From Gymnogyps californianus (lineage: Eukaryota > Chordata > Aves > Accipitriformes > Cathartidae): a stretch of DNA of 64,000 bases. The notes beneath the pieces were generated by a model, which worked only from the letters and a program-made list of their open reading frames with translations, was not told the DNA's origin and did not search any database. The DNA lies in NCBI RefSeq assembly GCF_018139145.2, contig NC_059477.1:38570502-38634501 (forward strand), written 5' to 3'. The translations under genes were made by a program, and so were the position numbers. This document shows positions 26,322 to 40,124 of the stretch, in pieces. Every line of letters starts with the position of its first letter. Positions within the stretch are counted from its first letter, which is position 1.

Positions 26322-26544
26322 TTGTCTGCCTTTAATTATTGTATGCCTCTTTCTCCCTTGATAGTCAACAACTTCCACACTGTCCAGATATATGTCAACC
26401 CAGTACACATATTTATTGACGAGGTCTAGTGCAAGAGCAGTTGGCTGTTCAATTTTAGAGTCTACTATCCATGTCCTGTTCATTCCATCCATGTCACATC
26501 TCTCAACCTTGGCAGCATTCCCGTAGTCTGTAAAGAAAAGCTTT
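26322..26544 (-). CDS. LRP1B: LRP1B coding exon: late part of first YWTD beta-propeller
   Basis: First LRP1B exon met in the window in gene order (223 nt). It opens with the last base of a split codon, then 74 codons, and ends in phase 0. The acceptor reads tttcaacag and the donor is CAA|GTAGGT. The peptide contains [20 protein letters not shown], a sequon in MNRT, and [11 protein letters not shown], which are two YWTD-class (LDL-receptor class B) blades. These blades closely follow the first propeller of LRP1 and LRP1B. In this family the propeller packs against EGF modules and takes part in ligand handling and acid-triggered release. The donor position is fixed by the next exon: joining at CAA gives GRQ-IRHLCG. 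Using the second GT, four bases on, gives an immediate TAG. An antisense LTR begins only 76 bp beyond the donor. LRP1B is preferred to LRP1 because residues in all seven exons fit my memory of LRP1B better. Confidence 0.95.
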
Positions 26545-27756
26545 CTGTTGAAAGAAAATAAGATGTTGTAAGTTTCGAAGGGTTTGAGCAGAGTGCAAAG
26601 CTCCTGGTGGCTCTGTGCAAAGTAAGTTTTTGTTCTTCGTCATTTCAGGGGGTTCATCTATCAATAACCCATATAACCCATATTGATAATCATATAATTA
26701 CCAAAAAAACTCACCAGATCTTCTACCAAATGCACAATTACACAGAATTTTCTTTCAAATGGAATGTACAGAAGTTCTAAATATGTTTCCTTACACCACA
26801 GATGATACACCATGTAATACTTGTCTTTTAAATGGATAGTATTCATATATACAGAGACTACATTACAATCTTAAATCTCTCTTTAACCATTATTTATAAA
26901 AAATGGCAAGATAGTTACAAATAACAAAGAGTGGCAAAACCACAAAGCAATTACATGGTTTGGAGAACAATTCATTGCATATGAAATATAACAAATACAG
27001 TGATCCACACTGTCAGGTTTTTGAAAATATATTTCTAAAGAAGATGCTTTAGTCTGTAGCGCAGTTGTATCCATTCCTGGAAGGATGTTCAGGCTTTAAA
27101 ATTTTTCCACAAATCCAATGAGTCATTCCATCCAAGAATAATGGGAAACTATCAAAGACTTAAAATTGCTACTAAAGCTTCCTAACCCGATACTTGATTA
27201 GCATTCACTGGGTTTAAGTACACACAAATCAATTTTGATTAACCTGACAATATTTTAACAAGATTACCTATTTGTGAGACTAAATTACTCTTGCAAGCTG
27301 AAGACCACCTTGCCATGACTTTAACATGCTATAAAGAATAATCTGATTCCAGACTGAATGTTACTAAAACTACTTTGAGAATCAGGATTTCATCTTCCAA
27401 ATGAAGTGAATTATCTCCTAGTTATTACCACTAATGGGAATAACATTGGATCAACAGTATATAAACATTGAGATATCTTTATGTTAAAGAGTAGTCATTT
27501 ATAGCCTTGTAACCTCTCATAGAAATTCAGCATTGTAGTATGTTTTAGGCTGGAAAGAATATATGTTTGCTAAATAGCCAATGAGACCCATATCCTTTAT
27601 TATTACCATCTTCAAATAAATAAGAATACATTTTAAATGCAGTTAAAGTGTTTCATGTGCAAAATATGTAAACTAAAAAATAATTTTAAAAGTATTAAAG
27701 TCAGTAGAATTATCTATAGTATATGTACAGCAGCTGTCAAACGCCAAAATGAATTG

Positions 27757-27900
27757 ATCACAGAATCATAAAATAGGGCTGGAGGAGAATTTGAAAGGTC
27801 ATGTAGTCCATCACCAGGCCATAAGGCAGAATAAACTTTACTTACCACATTCCTGAGGGATAACTGCATTCCTGACAGGAATTTCTATTTATCAAAATAA
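27757..27900 (-). mobile_element. Decayed CR1-type LINE 3' fragment
   Basis: The plus strand reads ACAGAATCATAAAATAGGG, then GGCTGGAGGAGAATTTGAAAGG and CATGTAGTCCATC. This resembles the complement of the conserved 3' end of CR1/L3-like LINEs (CACAGAATCATAGAATGG, GGAAGGGACCT, CATCTAGTCCA). It is strongly diverged, so it is old. The right-hand boundary is a guess. Confidence 0.55.
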
Positions 27901-28332
27901 TTTCGAATTCCTGTCTTGTCCTTCATTGTAATTCTGTATCCTGGCTGTACTTTAAGAACATTTTAAAAAACACATACTTAACATTCAGGTCCATATAAAT
28001 CAAAATGTGCATACTACAGATGATGTGCAAAGTAAAAATTATGTCTGCAAAGCAAATGTTTAATTTGGAATGAAAACAGCCAAAGAAAACTCTGTCTATA
28101 GATGTATATACACTTTTATATATATGTACGTATGTATTTCATCAGCAATAACAAGGTCAACACCTATTACATTTAAAATAAGTTGTTAAAACGTTACACG
28201 TACTCTAGTCTACAATCTGGACTTCTGGGGATTTGATTTAGGTTATTTAATGGAACTTTGTATCTCAAGATTCAATAATTCAAAAAAAGCTCATTTCGCA
28301 ATCATAGAACCAAATGGGTTTGCTGTGATCAG

Positions 28333-28390
28333 GCGCGCACGTGCACACACACACACGTGTGTATATATAAATACACATACATACACACAG
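28333..28390. repeat. Alternating purine-pyrimidine tract (GC/CA/TG/TA) and CA-rich flank
   Basis: Positions 28333-28369 alternate purine and pyrimidine without a break for 37 bp: GCGCGCACGTG, then (CA)n, GTGTG and (TA)n. An ATACACATACATACACACAG stretch follows to 28390. Such tracts favour left-handed DNA. Confidence 0.85.
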
Positions 28391-31300
28391 CAACTACAAA
28401 GACCTGCAGCTTGACTTCAGACTGACTCTTTACTTGATTGCTTAGTGCACAGTATTCTTATACAAGACTTAACATTTCTATGTGATATCACAAAACAGAC
28501 TAAAATACAAGTTAGAAATAATAAGTATTTGCCTTTTACAACTATATTCTCTTTCCAGATCAGGCAAGAAATAAAACGTTTGTATGTCAACAAATAGATA
28601 CAGTAAAGAGTATCTAATTTAAGATGCTTCTCCAGCTTTCCGGGATGGAGGATCATTTCTTTGTTTTCTAAATATCTGTTTTATATTAACATCATTTGTG
28701 CTAAGGAAGCTAGCATGACTTCACGTGTAAATGACATTCTTTTCATTTTAAAAATCATTACTCTTCTCCTGGAGACTGACAATAATAAAACTTTATCTTT
28801 TAATATCGAGGTAAAAGACAGAACAAGAAAGTTGTTGCCTAACTGCTGCCGTATGATCAAAGTGTTGTGAAAATTAAATTAAGAAAATTAAACGCTTTAC
28901 CATGTAATCTTGAAATGCAATTCTGTATTTAAAGACTAATGCAGATTTTTTAGAACGAGGTTTAAATCGGAATTGCATTTATAACACATGAAGCTGACCC
29001 ACAATTACACTGTATTTCCTTTGCCTTGGGAGTTCTCAAGGATACACTGTAGTAGTATTTATTTCAGCTCAAGACTAATTTTTGTGCTCACAGATGGTGC
29101 TGGATTTGCCTATCCATTTTCAGCAGAGGGCGGTGAAATCTTTTATCAATTCACAGAGCAATTTCAGCAGGAATACTGACCAGGCGCATTTCCCTCTACA
29201 GCCCAAGCGCTATGCATTAGTACTGCCCCTGAGGGACCAGCTCTGACGGGGACAGGGAGAGAGCTGGGTTCATTACAGCCTTTATTTCCTGAGACTACCA
29301 ATGAGGATGCTAATTGAGGCTGCTATAAAATAATAAAAATTTTGGCACTAAACTGAATTTTATTAAGGCATGTTATCTTTGGAAAGCTATAGACTTCTTC
29401 ATGCATAAATATTCTGAATATTCTCCTAGCTCTTTGAAACTGTACAAACCCCGTGTTCTGCCCATTGTTAATCAAGAACAAAAAGGGCCATCTTCTGCAT
29501 CAAGTCCAGGTGCTTTGCAGGCATCCTATACTACTCTTTTTTCAAACTTCTTAAACTCATAAAAGTACTGAGTTGTTTTGACCCAACGTTCCATCCAGAA
29601 GCTCCTCCAGAATGGTTTCGTTGTTGTTCCAGCAGTTAGGAATCTACATCTAATAACCAATGACGGTATCTTCAAGGCTAAATTATACCTACTGATTTCT
29701 GCAGCAAACTTGTTTGGCTTCAACAGTTCTTTTCACCCACCTGTCTTCCCCTCCAAAGGTATTTCTAGATGGCAATCAAATTCTTTCACTCTCTACCTAG
29801 CAGCTAGAGATAAGCAAAGAAAGTTGGTCTTTCTCATCTCATAAGACAGGCTCTTTATGTTGCCCTTCTGTGCAGTTATTCCAATTTTAGGTCATGTTAT
29901 TGAACAAGCATGGTCAGCACTGGATGCGCTGTTCCAGAGAGGAGTTCACCGGTGTCTGTACAACGGCACTGTAACTTCCCTTCATCAGCTGGAGAGTCAG
30001 CCATCACTGGATGACATTTGCTATTTTCACAGCTCTATTACACTGCTGATTTACAGTCATCCTCTCACCAGCTATTACGTACATCCTCCTCCTCCTGCTG
30101 ATTTCCCGGGGTTTAGCTGACTTTCGCCAGTCTATGAAATACAACCCATTTCGTAACTTAAGAACTTAGTCTTAAAAAGTTATGGTTGGAGTTTTTCCAA
30201 CAAGAGTTTGGTTTCAACTAGGAAAACACAGGGAATATTCCCTCCACATCTGAGCAATGAAATCTCTATAATATTTTAAAATATCCTCACTGACAAACCC
30301 ACTGACAACAAATAGCAATAAAGTCATGTTACCAAATAAAACTAATTCCAGAGGAGAAGAATGCTGTCATGAGACAAAAGTGACAGTGAACTTTCCAGTC
30401 CCTGTTCTCATACCAGTGGTCACAGATTCATCTTTTCTTCATTATCAGGCCCCGAAAACACATAAGGAGGGCCTCAAAAGGCTTGCTTTCCTGACAAAGA
30501 CATCTGTCCTTGAGAGAAACTTCCTTTCAGACCCAGATAGTTACTGTCCTAGTTCAGCTGCCAAACGTTATATGCCTCCCTTATCACCATTGGTTTTGTC
30601 CAGCCACTTCTCTCTTGTCACTTCCTTTTGTTTTCCAAGCTTTCAGTCACCGCATTCATAATCCACCTATTTAATTAGCCAATTAAAAAAAAATGTTTTC
30701 CTTGTAAAGCTGCATTTGGGCATTTGGATGACTGAAAACTCTTAATTTCTGATGCACCTAAGAAGCCAAATACTATATAGCACAATCAGATGTTTGGGGG
30801 GCAAAATTTCACAATTCTGCAACGTTTGGCAAAAAAACCACCACTCATGTACAGAACAATATTATAAGGTATCATGAAGTAGTTTTCAATTTTTTCCTGA
30901 CACATACAACTGTGCTTCACAGTTGAGTGTATTCATGTGTCATTATTATGAGTTTTTATTCTTTATTTCCCTCCTCAGTCTCTCATTACTCTTCATAATA
31001 GGGAAGAGGTACACTTGTCACCGGGTCCAGAAGCTCATCTCTTCAGCTGCCAGGCCTCAGACTTTAAACTGTTCCCTGTATAACTCACAAGCCAGCCTAC
31101 TCCCACTTCTTATTGCTCCTTTAATTCCCAGGCTGGCTTTTAAACCTCAAGTGCTCCTTCAGTGGACCTATGGAAGAGGAATGTGTTATTGCACAGTAAC
31201 CTCATTCCCTTATAAGGAGAAGCAAAACACAGTTTCAGGCATGCCCAAACAGGACAGAGGTACAGAAAACAAACCATCATATATCTGATAGTATGGTGTG

Positions 31301-34300
31301 GTTTAACAGCAAAGTGCAAGAGTGGAGGCTAACTGGACTCGGGTACCAAAACACTGTAATGACAGATGTATCCAAATTACACACCCTCCCCATTCTGCCG
31401 GAGGGAAGACGTGGTATCCTATAGAGTTACCTAAAGCTCATATGATAACACTGCTGTCAACATGACCCAACCTGTGCCAGCTGCCACATAGCAGTCACAT
31501 GGCAACGACAGGGAAAAGACCATTTTTTGCCTCTCCATCTGTTTCTCTCTTCCTCTGGTCTTCTCTTATCAGAGATAAAGATGTGTTAGTGTAAACACTG
31601 CTTCGTAGGAAAAGGATAAAGATTACAAATACACACACATTTAAAGGGCAGCACTTTCTATTTCAGCTGAAGAACCAGAAAGGATGTTCTTCTGAAGTAA
31701 TTACAGGTCCACAAGCTTAATCTCAAGAAGGTGGGAATTGCTGGGGCAGATTTTGAAGGGAAGAATGACAGAGAGCTTGGCAGTTCACAGGGCAGAGTCA
31801 ACTGCAATGCAACATTATCGGAGGTAAATTATTATAGTATATATAGAAAGAAGGCTGCTTTCTTAGACGAAGTTACTGCCGTGGACCAGACCTATCTAGA
31901 TTAAAGTAAAATAGTTGATAGCATACTTCAACAGGAGCTAGGAGGAGAAAGAGCAGTATTTAATTTTCAGAAATTACACTGAAAGTATCATTATCAAGAC
32001 AGAAAGCTACTAAAGATATTCCATTGATCTTGGGAAAATGAATGAGTGACAACAAGTCAGAGGCTTTTTTCCAATTTAGAAGAAGGATTATGGTGGGGGA
32101 GAAGACTCTGAATTGGAGTAACAGAAGCGGGGTGCAATTTAATCGGTTTAAAACCTAATGAGAAGACCATTGGCATTGAGTGGCACCAGCCAGATACACT
32201 GTAGGACAAATTGTAAACACAGAAAGATACACTGTAGGATAAGTAAAATTATGGGGACTGTGGGGAACAGGGAACCTGCTTCAGAGGAGGTGATCAAAAC
32301 ATCTATTAAAAGGACTGTGTGAAAACATCTGTGGGATTCTCCGCTTGTAAATTACAGCTTACGGTATCAGGTGGTCTACTTAGTGGATTCTCAGAAGGAG
32401 ACTGCCATGCAGTCCTGTATCTGATTTCTACTGCATTTAATCAAAATGAATGTGATTTGATTTAATTTACATTGCATTTAATTAATAGTATGCTTTATAG
32501 CATGGTCCAGGAACATTTTCCCCTCTGTTGATGTTTAAGTTGATTTCTGGGTTTAGTAGTTTTCTTTTTCATCTGCATCTAGCGCAAAAGAAATCAGCCA
32601 CACTCAGATTTAGCCCATTTTTGGGAGTAAATGAGCCATGGCCCGTAGCGTACCAGACAAATCTTAGGTACTTCAAGAGTACTACTTGCTAACACACTCA
32701 CATTTAAAGCAATTGCCAGGTTTGGGGAAAAGGCAAATTTTTCCCCAGGGCAGGAGAGTAAAGGCATTGGATTTGGGCATTTGGGTCCCATCCCGTTCCC
32801 CCCCCCCCCCTTCTTTCTAGCACCATGCAGCATCCATCACCTTGAGGATAATTGTCCCTTGCAAATCCGTGCTATTTTAGGGGGATTAGAAACTAGCAGG
32901 CTCTCCAGCAACATGCTGTAATTTTTGTTAACTGATTTTGGAAGGAAATATTGGGTGGATGTTTTTTTTGCTACATAGGAGTGGAATTCTACTAAAGCTC
33001 CTCTGTGATTTCTGCAATGTAAGGGAGGACGTATGTTCCAAATTGTCCTAGTATTTTGGAATCCTAGCAATGAGTGCAAAAGAGTAAAATAATAATGGTT
33101 TCTTCTCATAGAGAGCTGCAGATTTAGTGCCACGCAGGAGGCAGCACAGAGCCGAGCTGCAGATAAAAGTAAAACCCAGTTAGACAACTCATTCTCACCA
33201 CACAGAGCCAAGCTCCAATCACCGTTTGTTGCACAACAGAACATAGGCAAAATCAGCAAAAGCTCAACCCAGAGGCCTTAGGGGGGGACATTTGTAATGA
33301 AATACCTTTCTCTTAACATGGAAATCACCAGCTCAAACAAAGGTTTTCTTATTTGCAGTAACAGGGATGGTGGTCCGAGCAGCAAACGGTAAGCAGCTGT
33401 GAATTTGGGGATGGATTAAAAAAAACAGCAAATCTGGTTCACTGCTAAAGTAGCTACAAATTGTCATAATCTGTGGAGTTCTTATTGAACAGAGCAGCAC
33501 AACATGGGGGAAAAGAGAAAAATCCTGCAACTATTTTTTTTCTTCTTTTTTTTTCTCCCCTACTAAAACTGTCCATCTATAGAAATATGCCTAGTATAAA
33601 GCTAAATTGGTTTGCCATCAACAGGACACCCCCCACCCCCCCCAATAATTTCCTTACACAGACAGAAATATGCATTTTTAGAGATGTTATAAAGTGAATG
33701 TAATATGATAACTCAGGACAGTGATTTGTTACATTGTTACGACTGTGCTCTACTATTGTTTTAGCTTACCAAAACAAAATCCTGCATAGAATTTTTCAAA
33801 TTTGATCCTTTCCACTTCTGAGGGGATAAAAGCCTTCACTTTCTTTTCTCTTAGGAATGGCAATCAAATATACATAAAATAAAGATTTTAAAGGTCATAA
33901 CAACCCTTAAAAAGTTTTGTCCGCTCCCTTTTCCACCCAAATGTGCTTTCTCTGCATGGATTTAACTGCAAAGCCACTCCAGTGCACCTATCTACCATCT
34001 CTGGGTGCAGCAGGAATAATACATGATAGTAAGATGTACAGCTAACTTTCTATCTCATGATATCTTTTCACAGTTTCAATTTTCTCTCACAAGCTGTACA
34101 TCTTCACACTCAGAGTAAATACGTAGCAAACCCATATCAACCCTACCATATTCTCTTTCTTGCTCCGGTTATGAATAGGTGTGAGTTTCTGTACATGCTA
34201 AAAAAATGCATGCCTGGAATATAACACCAATAAATCAAAGACAAACACCCACAGAAATGAAAATTCAATTCATAGGCTTTGCTAGAGGATAAAAATGAAA

Positions 34301-37300
34301 AGAAAGTTTGTCTTACACTCAGTCTCGTCATAACAGTTAAGTCTGTTTTTTTTCCCCCATCAACAATAAGACCGCAGCTATGAGACACACTCTTGAAAAA
34401 CTGCATCCCTTAGCATATATCAAATTTATACTTGCTTAATCTGCTGTCTAAATACAATTCAATATCCTTTCATTAAAGCCGTGTAACTACCTTGAGTAAT
34501 TGTGTGCAGCAATGGTGCGTTTTCATTGTATTTCTCTTTCTTCTGAACAAAAGGATGTTGTCTGAATTTAGGAAATTTATTCCCAATATAAAATTTTAGG
34601 AAGTCAATCAAATTTTACCTTTTATGTCACTTTTTTTTCATAAATATATGCAAAGTTGTAATAACTGTTATTTTTAATTGAAAGACACATTGCAGATATA
34701 TTCATGGATTCATTAAGAGCCCTGAACATTAGTATTTAACTTGTCAAATTATTGCCATTCATCTGAAAATGTATGGATTCGCACTTCAATCAGATGCAGA
34801 AATCCAGAAGTAGAGTCCTTTCAGACTGCACGTGTACTTCCCCATGTGTTACTACAAGCTCATCAATTAGAATAAGAACGAAGCAACATTGATTATTCCC
34901 AGTCTATCACAAACCAGCTGTGCCCAATTGCTGTCTTGAGCCACTGAGAAAATTCATTTTTTAAAGACACTCCAACTGTCATGTAACATGGTTTTATATC
35001 ATTACTTAAGTAGACTTTTAAGGTGATAGCCAAATAGTACCAAGAAGTCTTTATAATATTTAAAAATAGTATACATAAAACCAAAACTATTTCACAAACA
35101 GGCTTTTATACAGTTATAAAATGTGTGTTTACATCCAAATCATGCACATACTGCTGTTAGATATACTTAAATCTGTAACTCTGAGCCTGGAGAGAACGTG
35201 ATGATGAATATAGTTCTTGGATTATCCTGAGTAATTATTTCTGAGGATTAGATGGTTAATTTCAACTGCTTTATATTTTATCAGATATACAAGATGCAGT
35301 GAAATAATTTTGCCGTAGAAAATTAAAATTCTGGTTCTTCATTGGAAACTCAGGGTCTGACATATATGCTATCCTTCAAACTCAACCAGAGATATGTACT
35401 TTTAATGAAATTTTTTTTAATTATTCTGCTTTGAATGACTTCTGGAGCAACAAAATGGTGCCACTTGACCTTTTATACTATTTATGTGAACCCAAGTACA
35501 TAGCAGAATACACATATTCAAAGACTTATTTTCAAAGATTTAATTAGTATTGTACTGAAGCTCTTTCACAGAAAAAATAAGCACAGTACTTTTCTTGAAG
35601 CTATTTAATTTTCACAATATATTATTATATGCAGTCAGACTCTATTGTTTCTTCCACTTAATAAACAACCCCCTCCTTTAGTTGTAAAGAGACAATTTTA
35701 AAAATTACTTTCTAAAAATAGGATTGGGGGGGGGGGAGAAAGTTTTCATTAATTGTTCAGTACTTGTAGGGAAAAAAAAATAGAAAAAAGAAGACCCCTG
35801 AAAGTGTGTCTGACTTGCAGCTTGATGAAACTCAGGCTAACAGGAAAGCAGTCTGGAGCTTGGTACGTTTAACTTTTGTCCTAGAGCTAAGTTCAGCTAC
35901 GGAGCAAATCAGGACAGCACTAGCAGTAACTCGCTTTTTAAAAATGACTGTCTAGACACAGGAGGCTATTATTTCCTGAACACAGTCTCACTTCTCCAGT
36001 GGCTTTTCTTTTCCAGAATTTGAGACACGGCTCTTCCAACCCAGCTTGAGAAATGATAGTTATATGGACTGTTTGGCATTATGAAATGCAAAAAATACAC
36101 CCATTCAGTTTGTCAGAGACTTAAAATTATGTTTTCTACATCACCTACATCTATCACAATACAGTTGTCTATCTTAAAATAGGAATGCTTTGTCTTCGAA
36201 TTTGTGATTTCTGTCAATCAACTTTTTCTACTTAGTTACAGAGAATGAAAAAGACAGCATTTTTGCAATATTAATTTATTTAAAATTTATTATTAATGTG
36301 AAAAATAAATTAAAACAGCTCTTCCACCTTGGTATTTGATGACCTATACCAGATTAAATGTCAGTAATAGCTGGCATTTGAGAACCTGTCTCATCCATCT
36401 TATACAGAAAATGCTACAATAATCATCATTATATAGGATTATATTAAATTAATCAAAAATCCACAGTTTGCATGCTTTAGGCATCTCAGGGCTCCTCCTT
36501 CACAGGCAGACCTGAAGAAAGGCTAGGATTATATTTAGAGGTGTACTCTTTAGAACCAAAAGCTTCAGAGCCCCGTTTTGAAAACTGATGATTTAAAGTC
36601 ATGATGAATTAGCAGTCAACAGCAAGGATGGGGATTTCTTCTTTCCAACAAATTCATGGAAGAATATATCAGTGGCTATTAAATGTAGTGATGTTTCTAA
36701 CTCTGAAAATCACAATATTGTACACCGCTGAAAGCTGACAGGTTTGCTGTGGGAACTACTACTGTATGCTTCTTTTATTCTTACTTTCTCATCTAAGTAT
36801 TTCGTTTTGCTACAGTTAAGAAAACTCACACCTAGAATGCTATGCTAAGGGACTGTGCTAGTACGTTCTTCAATACCACTGTTCTCAAAGCTCTTGGTTT
36901 AGATTTAAGTCATTAAATATAATCAGTGACATCAAAGCTGAAGATTATCTTGGATAAAGACATAGGCTATGCTGTAGAATAACTAATTTGACAAAAATTA
37001 CATTTTAAATGTATATTTTAAATATATATATAAAATTCTAATTTATATAAAAATATACCTTAAAGCAATCTTTACACATGCTAATAATTTCACCTTATGC
37101 CAAAGGGGAGTAAATACATTTCATATTCGATCTACACAAGCAAACACTGCTAACACAATGAATCCTTAAGCTAGTTTAAATTGTGCATATGGCTATTTAG
37201 CGCCACATAGAATAGAAAATAGACAGCCTGTATTTGACAGCAACGGGCAGAGCTGATCTTTATCTCAACATGTAGCTTTCCTTTGGGATGAAGCAGTAAA

Positions 37301-40119
37301 CTTTGCAGGTTAGGGTATTACTCCAATATAACTGATGATTCCAGTTGCGAACAGCAACGAGGAGGCACTTGGGGCTCACCAAGAAAAAAATGTATCTACG
37401 CAAACTATAACAACTGTGCAAAATGAAATAAAACCAAGATTCTCATCCAACACTTCCATGTTCCTGTTTAGAAATCTCCTTTCTTTAATGTTTTTGTAAG
37501 GTAATAAATTCTGAGGTGAGTATTAGAACTTGCCCTACATTTTGAGTTTCTGATCAAATATCTTCTGCTAGAGAGATTGGTTTGGACACTGCCGGGCTAT
37601 GCAAGGCTTGTTAACGGCACATCTTTATGCAGGTCTGCAGAGCCCGTAATCTCCCCACTACAGATTCCTATCTGGAGCATTATTTAATGTCAGCAACAAC
37701 CAAATTATTTGATGCCATGCCTCACCTTGGCATTTGACAGTAAGTAAAGAAAAATAGGCAGTTCTGCTTCCCTATTAACTGCCAACTAAACAAGTAATTT
37801 TCTCCCCAAAAATTGTACTTGCAAGTTAAATTAAAAAAAAAAAAACAAAAACAAGACCAAAGTCTAGTCTGAAACAAAGATCATAGACAACAAATTATCA
37901 AGTTAATAGAAAGAAAAAGCAAAGCACGATTTATACAGAATCATAACATTTGAAATTAGACTGGAATTACTGTATTTGCATTATTTTATCTCTTCTGAGA
38001 TCAAGGACTCTTTTAAATCTTCATGGTATTTTTTCTTAAGGCGTTACAGAACAGAACTCAATTTTAGTTAAGGGACAATGAAATCGGTTGTATTCCACCA
38101 TGGAGAAAGCTCTAGTGTTTTTGCTGTTGTTACTCTATTCTTGATCTCTTAACCTTTAATTTGCAGCAGCTAGTCCTAGTGGGAAGGCAGAATTACTTAT
38201 AATACTACTAATAATTAGTGCCTAACCACTAGAACTAATATGAAACTGCTAGAAAACTGTGTATATATGCAGGATTTAAAGCCAATGAATGCTGATTTGA
38301 ATCACAAATACATAAACAACAGAAGGATTTCAATTTTGACTTCCAAAGGTTGCCACAACTGAGAGCCCACTGATGATCTGTCATTACTTGTTACATTTCC
38401 ACTGTGGCAGAGAAGTTATACAAATAATTGTCCAAAAATGTTCACGTGTGCTCCTCTAGTTAGCAAATGTTTTCATAAAATTTTCCTCAAAGTTTTACTG
38501 ACTGCTATGAAGAATACAAAGACAAAAAAGTTTCTGTACACAGTGGTATCTCATAATAAGCAGATACTGACGGGAGTGTAACGGTAAATTAATGGAGGTT
38601 GTGTATTTTGATGCTCAAAGTGATTTTAATTGAGCTGGGGGATGGAAACATGGAATGACACATGGTGCACTCATGCACCTACATTAATGAAAGGATGGAA
38701 CAGTTACAGTACTCTGATATTTTATGGCAAGTGACAAGATGTGAAATAAAACAATTTGTGTTAAGGAATTTTGCATATAGAGTCATTCTGTTGTCCACTT
38801 TTTTGTACTGAGAGATAGATATGACAATCAGAAGTTCAAATACTGAGGCAGGAATGGGTCAGAGCTGTTCCAAGTGAAATCACCAGAACAGGAAAACAAG
38901 AGGCAATAAATGCTTTTTGCAGCCACACACCATGGTCCAACCAAATAGTCCCTCATTTCTTGGGAGTACTTCCAAAACACTTCCGTGCCTCTTGCCGAGC
39001 TGAGAATAGCTTCCCTCAGCTGAGCATTGACAGAAAGGTGGATTCCCCTGCTCAGGAGATCAGAAAGTAAGGAGTTACGGTACTTCTAAGGGTGAACTTA
39101 GGCATATTTCTACATCTTTCTTTCTCTTTCACTAACGCTTACCATCCCATAATCATAAATTTAAGGCACAACTCAGCAGTTCATGCAGCTGCTTGGAATC
39201 TGCAGTATTGTCACTTTTCTTTTGCTCAGCCAAGCTATGACAAGAGGTTATTTTTAAGGTTATTTTTTGGTCCTGATGGTTTTTGATACTTTCGAGCTCA
39301 TGGCAACGGCTAAACACACATAACTCCTGAAAGCTGCATTATCCTCTCATTAAAAACAACTTTATTGCCTATGACGGTGACTATAAAAACCATTTTTTCC
39401 TGAGAGTCTACAGTCACATACAGTTTGCTTTCAACAGCTTACAGTCTTGTCTTCCCTGACAATTTTTAGTGGAGATTAACTGATTCTTGATTAATATTTG
39501 TTGAGTCTCTTATTCAGAAAACTAGCATATTGGTACCAATTAGATAAACTATACTCTGATAGGAGTTACTGAATGACTCTACGGCAAGGCTCATTCCCTA
39601 ACGACCCCTTACATGAACGGGACATACAGGGGGAACTGCTTCTCGCTCTTTATGTGTGAGCAATGATTTGGTAGACAAAGATCAGAATATTCACGTTTCA
39701 CTCATGTATTTGTAAATGCTAAGCTATGGTGTCTACTTTAGTGTTGGAAAAGTATAATGGCTTATAGTCCTGCAAAATTCTTATTATTTCATAGGAAGAA
39801 TGAAAACATTTATTATGCTCCATTTATATAGACTTTATTTATTTATAAGTAAAATATGGTCAGTGGGTATTAAATCCTTATCCAAAATTACACCTTATCA
39901 CAGGACTGGTATTAATGTCAACTAGTCAGAGTTAAATTTCATTCACTCAGATAATCAACTGAAAATATGAGAAGATTAATAAGGCAATTTCCCCTCTGGG
40001 AGAAAACAAAATCTGATTTTTCTCAGTACAATACTGATTAAGATCCAATATCTACAAATCACAGGCATAGAACCTGACAGTCAACTTCAATTTTTTTTTT
40101 TTTTTAAATATTTTTGTTG

Positions 40120-40124
40120 GTGTT
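40120..40124. repeat. Left target-site duplication of LTR family B
   Basis: GTGTT here and again at 41272-41276, directly flanking the TG...CA ends of the LTR. Confidence 0.85.

Larger units (their letters stand above)
26545..40124 (-). other. LRP1B: LRP1B giant intron, first segment
   Basis: Intron upstream of the first visible exon, extending past the window. It is mostly AT-rich and unremarkable. It holds a decayed CR1-type fragment near 27757, an alternating CA/TG/TA tract at 28333-28390, a short tandem duplication near 32192-32245 (AGATACACTGTAGGA units 35 bp apart), C13 at 32798-32810 and G11 at 35726-35736. No exon for the preceding propeller blade (PKxIALDP-type) was recognised. Confidence 0.85.

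Noticed and set aside
33837..34406. Possible extra LRP1B exon or gene in minus-strand frames of the giant intron (32837-33259, 34143-34406)
   Set aside because: No YWTD, EGF or LDL-A pattern, no cysteine spacing, and no matching phase.
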